64,000 nucleotides of DNA from positions 89,045,740-89,109,739 of the forward strand of contig OW804095.1 of NCBI GenBank assembly GCA_942159475.1, given 5' to 3'. The notes under the pieces are model-generated. The model did no database searches and had not been told where the DNA came from. It worked only from the letters and a program-made list of their open reading frames with translations. The stretch is from Sthenelais limicola (Eukaryota; Annelida; Polychaeta; Phyllodocida; Sigalionidae). This document shows, in pieces, positions 58,667-64,000 of this stretch (position 1 is its first letter; the number at the start of each line of letters is the position of its first letter). Both the position numbers and the translations under genes were made by a program.

Positions 58667-58898
58667 CTCCACTGGCCAGGCGCAGTGCCAACAAATGGAC
58701 CGTGGGAACAAATATCTAATCAAGTTAGATATTTTTGCAATTGTTGGCAAAAAGTAAATTTATTGCCAACAACCTATTTTACCCCTCTTCCACTAGAAAT
58801 TTTTGTGCGCCAACACTAGAATAAAATGTTTGCAAACAATTTTTAGGCATGTCGGCAACACTTTTTGCCTGTTGGCACTGTTTTTTTCTCTAGTGGAG
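58667..58898. mobile_element. MITE with CTCCACT...AGTGGAG ends
   Basis: Left end CTCCACTGG followed by CAGTGCCAAC; right end GTTGGCACTG followed by CTAGTGGAG. These are inverted repeats 232 bases apart end to end. Interior words GCCAACAA and GTTGGCAA recur in both orientations. No coding content and no clear target duplication. Confidence 0.6.
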
Positions 58899-59670
58899 TC
58901 GCCCTATTAAAGCAGACAGAGGATTCAGCGCAGTCGCCAACAAAACATAAGACAATAGGGCAGTTCCCAAATTGACAGTGGTGCCCTAGAAAGAGCTGTG
59001 GAAACGGCCAAAATCTATGAGCTAGGCGGGCAGGGGCACAGAAGCCTTACGTCTTAACCATAGGCTTCTAACTTTCTCCTTTTTATCCCAGAATTCTAGT
59101 TGTTGTATAATACTGTCAATATTAAGAGATGATATGTTAAGATTAGTCATGCCTGACACCAGGAAATTTCATCCGCTAGATTTTAGTATATGGCAACTTT
59201 TGTAACAGTGTACCAAAAAAACACGTAAGTGTAGGGGTACGGGCTGCAGTGGGTCAGCGGCCGTGTGGTCCTAGCCACACACACACCTCTGCCTATTCAC
59301 TGGGAGCCCGGGTGGAGTGCACATGCGCTCAGTGGTAGAGTTTAATCCCGCAGTCACTGCCAGTGACTGGTGGCGGAATATGTGAAGTAGGCTATTGGAT
59401 TCATCCAATATTGTCCCCCGGATTCCCGACTCAATGATAAACCTCACCAAACGCTTAGAGGTCACACATGTCCACTAGCGGGACCCGTCCAATGATCCTT
59501 TAGCTACACAGCTATAGGATCGTTGAGCCGTCGACCAGCCAGTCCGCCAGTCTCCTTAGTGGATGCTGAATCTATAAATGTCCTCACAGCTGAGGCAAAT
59601 CGAGGGTCACTATTCCGGACATGCTAATACCAGAACATTTGTGTTTGTGAGCGATGTGCAGTACACATAT

Positions 59671-60132
59671 CCAGGTCCCCGTTGCATAAACTGAGCACCT
59701 TTTGAAAACGGTCTCAGCACCAGGCTTTTGATTTGTTTCGGAGGTGTTTTTGAGGCTTCAACACACTACCAACACACCTACAACACATCTCCAACACACC
59801 GCCAACACGGCATGGATCTCACAGCGTTTCCAAAGTGTGTTGGAGGTGTGTTCAAACTGTTTTTCCTTTTTCAAGTAAAAATGATAGCCATGAAACAAAT
59901 CCCATTATGTAAAACATGCATAGCAATATGCATAAACTATGTATGGAAATATGTGGCAAAACATCCCCACATCTAATTTTGAAACGATTACAGTCCCAAC
60001 ACAGTGTCAACACAGCCCCAACACAGTCCCAGCACACAGTCCCAACACAGAACGCCTATTATACAATGGAACTTTCAGCACAGTACCAGCACGACACATA
60101 CGCAGCACACCTTTTTATGCAACGGGGGCCTC
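59671..60132. mobile_element. MITE with CCCCGTTGCATAAA ends and CCAACACA repeats
   Basis: CCCCGTTGCATAAA at 59677-59690 is exactly inverted at 60114-60127. Inside are two irregular arrays of a 9-12 base CCAACACAC-type unit (about 59757-59812 and 59994-60050). No coding content. Confidence 0.65.
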
Positions 60133-62433
60133 AGAGGTATTTATATGTAAATCCATGCTTAGTGCTATTCATTTGATAAGGCCTCTGGTTTATGTCTAAC
60201 TGCATTTGGATACGGTTGATGAGTGTGCATTGTATTCGTTTAGTTAACGCAAAAAAATGGATAGTTTCCAGAAAATTAAAAATGTTTGGCGTAAATTTAC
60301 ACAAAAAGATTAAAACTGGAGGGAAGGCTTATACTGAAAGTCAAATGATAAGATGGAGAAATTAGATATGATATACTATCGCTTCCTTGTTGTGGCAATT
60401 AGCTGTGTAAAATCTAAAATGTTACTCATAAATAAATCTGGCATAAATTTATCAACAGGGACAGGACGCATGATTTTTGTTGTCCTGAATTCTCAACATT
60501 ATCCCCTGTCAAATTGTTCTGCGCATTGGAAAATGCTTATAATACGATTAAATTCACATGAACGTAAAGATAATTGTTACTACAAATAGCCTGGTAAAAT
60601 AAATTGCTAAAACAAACGTTAATAGATTTTCAGGACAACCAAATGTGTATAAAATCATTAGTAACTTCCAGAAATCACAGATAGTTTCCGGTGATCAAGT
60701 ATTTAATGAATATTATTGAATTATTTCGCCATCGATTTAAGTTGAGAAACATTTGGAACTGTTATGTTGACATGACTTCTCATGGTTAATAGCATTCATG
60801 GATCATAATACCTATGTATTATCCAACCGATTATGTATGCAACAGAGAGGAGAAGACCTTGTATATATTGGAGTTGGTTTCAGATGGTATATGTTATTAT
60901 GTGCTTCAAAGTAGATCGTGAAATACCAAACGGCACTAAATGGTTATTGATCTCTCGTTCATGAGCAGAATCCATCCCGCCCCCGCATATTGTGTCGTTC
61001 ATTTGCCCTTTAAATTAGTCATAAGCGGATCTTGGATGTCGGCTCGTCACGTATTCGTCATTATTTCCACCATTTATGAAAGATCCCAGGCAGATATGCA
61101 AGGACTGTATAATGTGTCACAGATAAATGGGTCATAAGTCGGAAAAAATTACACAATTTCTTGAAATTTGGTAGATGTATTAAATTACCAGTGCTCGATA
61201 TCCCAAAAGCGCTCGATATCCCAAAAATGAGATCATTCCAACAAAGATATCTTGTGAATAAAGGTGCTTTATATAACTATAGCAGAATCTGCAGTAAACT
61301 ATGTGATTTAGATTTCTGAATAGATAGTAATTAATGGCAGAAACAGAAACAGAAAAATATTCACTTATCAAGCGTCTGGGACGCCTCTTATCGATGTTAT
61401 ACTTAATTTAGCTGGTCCATTTTGTTAGGGCAAAGTGGGATGAGCCATTTCATGAAATGGATCATAACAGCAGCCAAATACTATATATATATCGTCAGAG
61501 GATATTCCATAAAAACGAGGTGGTATTTACTGGATTTTTAAATGAAGCCAGTCTGAACTTGAGAATGTTAGAGTATACCAACACAGTACAAGGTACGGAG
61601 AAAAAGAAAGCAATCTCCTGGCGTAAAATGATAGAAGAGATCAGGTGTTTGTCATCTATATAAGGGCGAAAAACCCATATTTCTTATAGCTGATAGGCGG
61701 CTGCTCATTGTTAAGAGTAGAGCACCTTTGTTACTGACCCACCTTGTGTGAAGAGAGAGAAAATTATAGAAAAAAAAAAAAAAACATATAAAAATAAGGG
61801 GCACTGCATACTTGTTGTCTTAGAAATGTAACGATGGCAGGATATGTTTGAAGAAAACCTTTAAAAAAAAAATTAGCTGGTCCAAAAAATTATGCTTTAT
61901 CATTATCTGACTTTGTAAACTTAATTTAGTGTTGTAATTTAGATGAATTCATACTACTTCCTCGAAATCAGGCATGTCTAAGAAAAGCATCCAACTTAAC
62001 GTAATTTCATTTCCTACAATAAAACGTTTCAATTGATTTGATTTGATAAACTTTTTATTAATTAAGTCGGGGGGGGGGGGGAATTCTCCTTCACATAGGA
62101 GGTTTTCAAGCTCCTCTTCTATAATCTTACATTTCTTTTAAGCGTGCGAACAATACAACCTTGGTCATTGAAAACATGCAGTTTCAAGACGTATGAGTCA
62201 TTTGGCTGTACCATATCACATATAAACATAATATATGTTATATATATGTTATCGGAAATACAAAGCGACGACACTGGGTCGGTTGACCTACCTGTGAATA
62301 TACCATTCATCTAGATTTACCTGCATTTTAGCCGGAAAAAGTGACTAAACAATAGCCGTACCTGGAAATAGAAGAAGAGTCAATGATTAGTGTAGGTTGT
62401 CTAAATACGAATTGATTGAATCAAATGGCACAT
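60133..62433. other. Non-coding stretch
   Basis: No supported gene. A G-homopolymer of about 12 bases ends near 62079. The GTGTCACAG motif shared with other repeats occurs at about 61115. Confidence 0.5.
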
Positions 62434-63054
62434 TTAAAGTTGCATTCTCAGCTAGTACGACCAAAAGAATATTACCACATTTACACATATTATGACTTAT
62501 AGGACTGAAATTATATGTTATACATAAATATCGATTGGGTCAAGAGAAAACGGCTGCCGGTGAGCGATAATAAGTGAAAACACTACAGGAATGGATTTCG
62601 GCGGGTCTCAGAAAAATAAATGGGGACTTTTATGAATCCCTGTGGCAAAAACAACGGGGGAAAATCTCCTAGATTTTGGTTAATGTCTTTTAGAGTCAGA
62701 ATAAATTCCAAAACATCCAGGGCATTACTGCTGAGGTGTACGGTGCGGCAATAGGCCTAAGCCAGCCGGCGCCCATGCACTCCTACTGCACCGCTCACTA
62801 TAATCAAAAGATGGCAAACCTGGAACCAGTGTGTCCCAAAATGCAGGTGCCCTGCACGCACCGTTGTGTATTGGAGGTGCAACTTGAACCAATTCCACCT
62901 CCCCCTGGTTACTTTTATTATTTTAAATTCAGGTTCTAACCGGTTCTAATCTTGGCCACCCACAGAACCAGCAATAACAACACTTCTATAGAACGGAATA
63001 AAATGAGGAAAATTTCTAGTTTTGACCGAGATAAACCTGAGAGTGCAGCTTTAA
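62434..63054. mobile_element. MITE, copy B
   Basis: Inverted ends TTTAAAGTTGCATTCTCAG and CTGAGAGTGCAGCTTTAA. The interior block (GATAATAAGTGAAAACACTA, then AAATGGGGACTTTT, then GGCAAAAACAAC) matches copy A at 41520-41874. No coding content. Confidence 0.65.
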
Positions 63055-63270
63055 GGCCCCGCTAAATGAAACGTACACACTGGAGTTAAATATACATGTG
63101 TATATGATATATATACCATGTTTACGTTTAACTCAGCTTATTCTTTGTTATTTTTCTGTTTGAAGTTAAGAAAATATGTTATTTATGTTATATGATGTAT
63201 GATGTATGATTTATTATATGATATATCATGTGATATATTACATGATATATTATATGATATATTATATGAT

Positions 63271-63862
63271 ATATATAGAGAGAATGGGACAAGCCGGCAA
63301 TAATCGAAAATTTATAGGACGAGATTCGTCCACATAAGCACGATGCCTTAGGCAGAGTGCTTATGTGGACGAATCAAGTCCTATACATTTTCGATTATTG
63401 CCGGTGAGTTCCATTCTATATTTATTATATGTGCATAAAATTTGATCATATGTCATCAAATATCACTGAAAAAATATTAAAGAAGCACAGAGAGCCCCAC
63501 TGACAGCCCCGCTGACAGCTTTGTTAGTATAGGCCTATTTATATTGTTAACTTAAAACGTTCATATCGCGGCCATTTCTTGAGCTATATTAATAAAACTT
63601 ATATCATTCAATAGAGAGTTTAATACTCTATTTAATTATGTGGTTTTATTATGTATTTCTATAATCATAGTACCAGAATCATGGGTGGATTACCAATCGC
63701 GGGGATTTGTTTACATGCTCCGCGGAGAGCCAAAGCTCCGCGAAGCATAACAACAGAGCTATTTTTAGACAACTACATTTCATATATATAGGACATGTCC
63801 TATATGAATATTTTTCATAGCACCCCACTTATAGCACGTCTCATATAGAATGCGCGTATAAT
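63271..63862. mobile_element. Hairpin-bearing repeat element, long copy
   Basis: Begins with a foldback: arms of nearly 60 bases at about 63282-63340 and 63359-63418 pair (GGCAATAATCGAAAATTTAT with its inverse), and both carry CGTCCACATAAGCAC or its complement around the loop. The second half matches the short copy at 56089, including the GC-rich CTCCGCGGAG hairpin. Both copies end in AT-rich repeats. Confidence 0.7.
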
Positions 63863-64000
63863 AATATATGATATATCATACATAATATATCATATATAAT
63901 TATATATCATATAATTATATTATATATATCATATATATCATATATATCATTATCATATATATCGTATATATCATATATATCATATAATTATATCATATAT
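63863..64000. repeat. ATATATC / AT-rich microsatellite
   Basis: Repetitive TATATATCATATATATCAT sequence to the window end, continuing a similar stretch at 63180-63270 left of the hairpin element. Confidence 0.9.

Noticed and set aside
59320..59400. GCTCAGTGGTAGAGT as the A box of a tRNA
   Set aside because: No B box at the right distance and no cloverleaf pairing.
1..64000. CRISPR arrays, rRNA genes, bacterial operons
   Set aside because: No regularly spaced repeats, no conserved rRNA sequence, and eukaryotic gene structure throughout.

Overview
The window looks like AT-rich, intron-rich nuclear DNA from an animal, probably a marine invertebrate. The reasons are a split voltage-gated potassium channel gene with long introns, two tyrosine-recombinase retrotransposons, many short inverted-repeat elements, tRNA-derived repeat heads and microsatellites. 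There are no rRNA genes, no CRISPR array and no bacterial operon. I cannot name the species. The palindrome TAGGCCTA occurs at least seven times, well above chance.

1-13.5 kb: the 3' half of a Kv channel gene on the minus strand. One exon (12187-12620) encodes S1-S3 and the next (8571-9150) encodes S4, S5, the pore (TVGYGD) and S6. The two join in phase across a 3.0 kb intron. The N-terminal T1 exons were not found. A GTGAGT donor lies just before the apparent stop, so the gene may continue into a small exon at 8198-8341.

13.5-22.7 kb: a 1.87 kb terminal-inverted-repeat element without a recognisable transposase (13588-15456) sits in a TA microsatellite and carries six copies of a GGCGACGTTTTTTC motif. 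A tRNA-like SINE head and two foldback palindromes follow.

22.7-27.0 kb and 43.1-47.5 kb: two complete, young, Ngaro-like retrotransposons with split direct repeats (order A1 - genes - B1 - A2 - B2). Each encodes a Gag-like zinc-finger protein, a reverse transcriptase protein and a tyrosine recombinase. In both, gag and pol are in the same frame and separated by one stop codon (TGA in the first, TAG in the second). In both, the recombinase frame is entered just after a splice-acceptor-like site of identical phase. In the first element the RNase H domain has lost catalytic residues although its terminal repeats are identical. The two are too diverged to be copies of one another, so shared architecture is informative.

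27-43 kb and 47.5-64 kb: no convincing host gene. These stretches hold repeat families: a four-copy inverted cluster at 29.2-29.7 kb, a tRNA-like head at 32.2 kb, two neighbouring copies of a CCCGATTTG-rich element at 33.8-35.6 kb, paired MITE copies at 41.5 and 62.4 kb, a decayed coding segment at 48.1-48.9 kb, a tandem duplication at 55.2 kb, a paired hairpin element at 56.1 and 63.3 kb, a nuclear-receptor-like tandem site at 58.6 kb, and two further MITEs.
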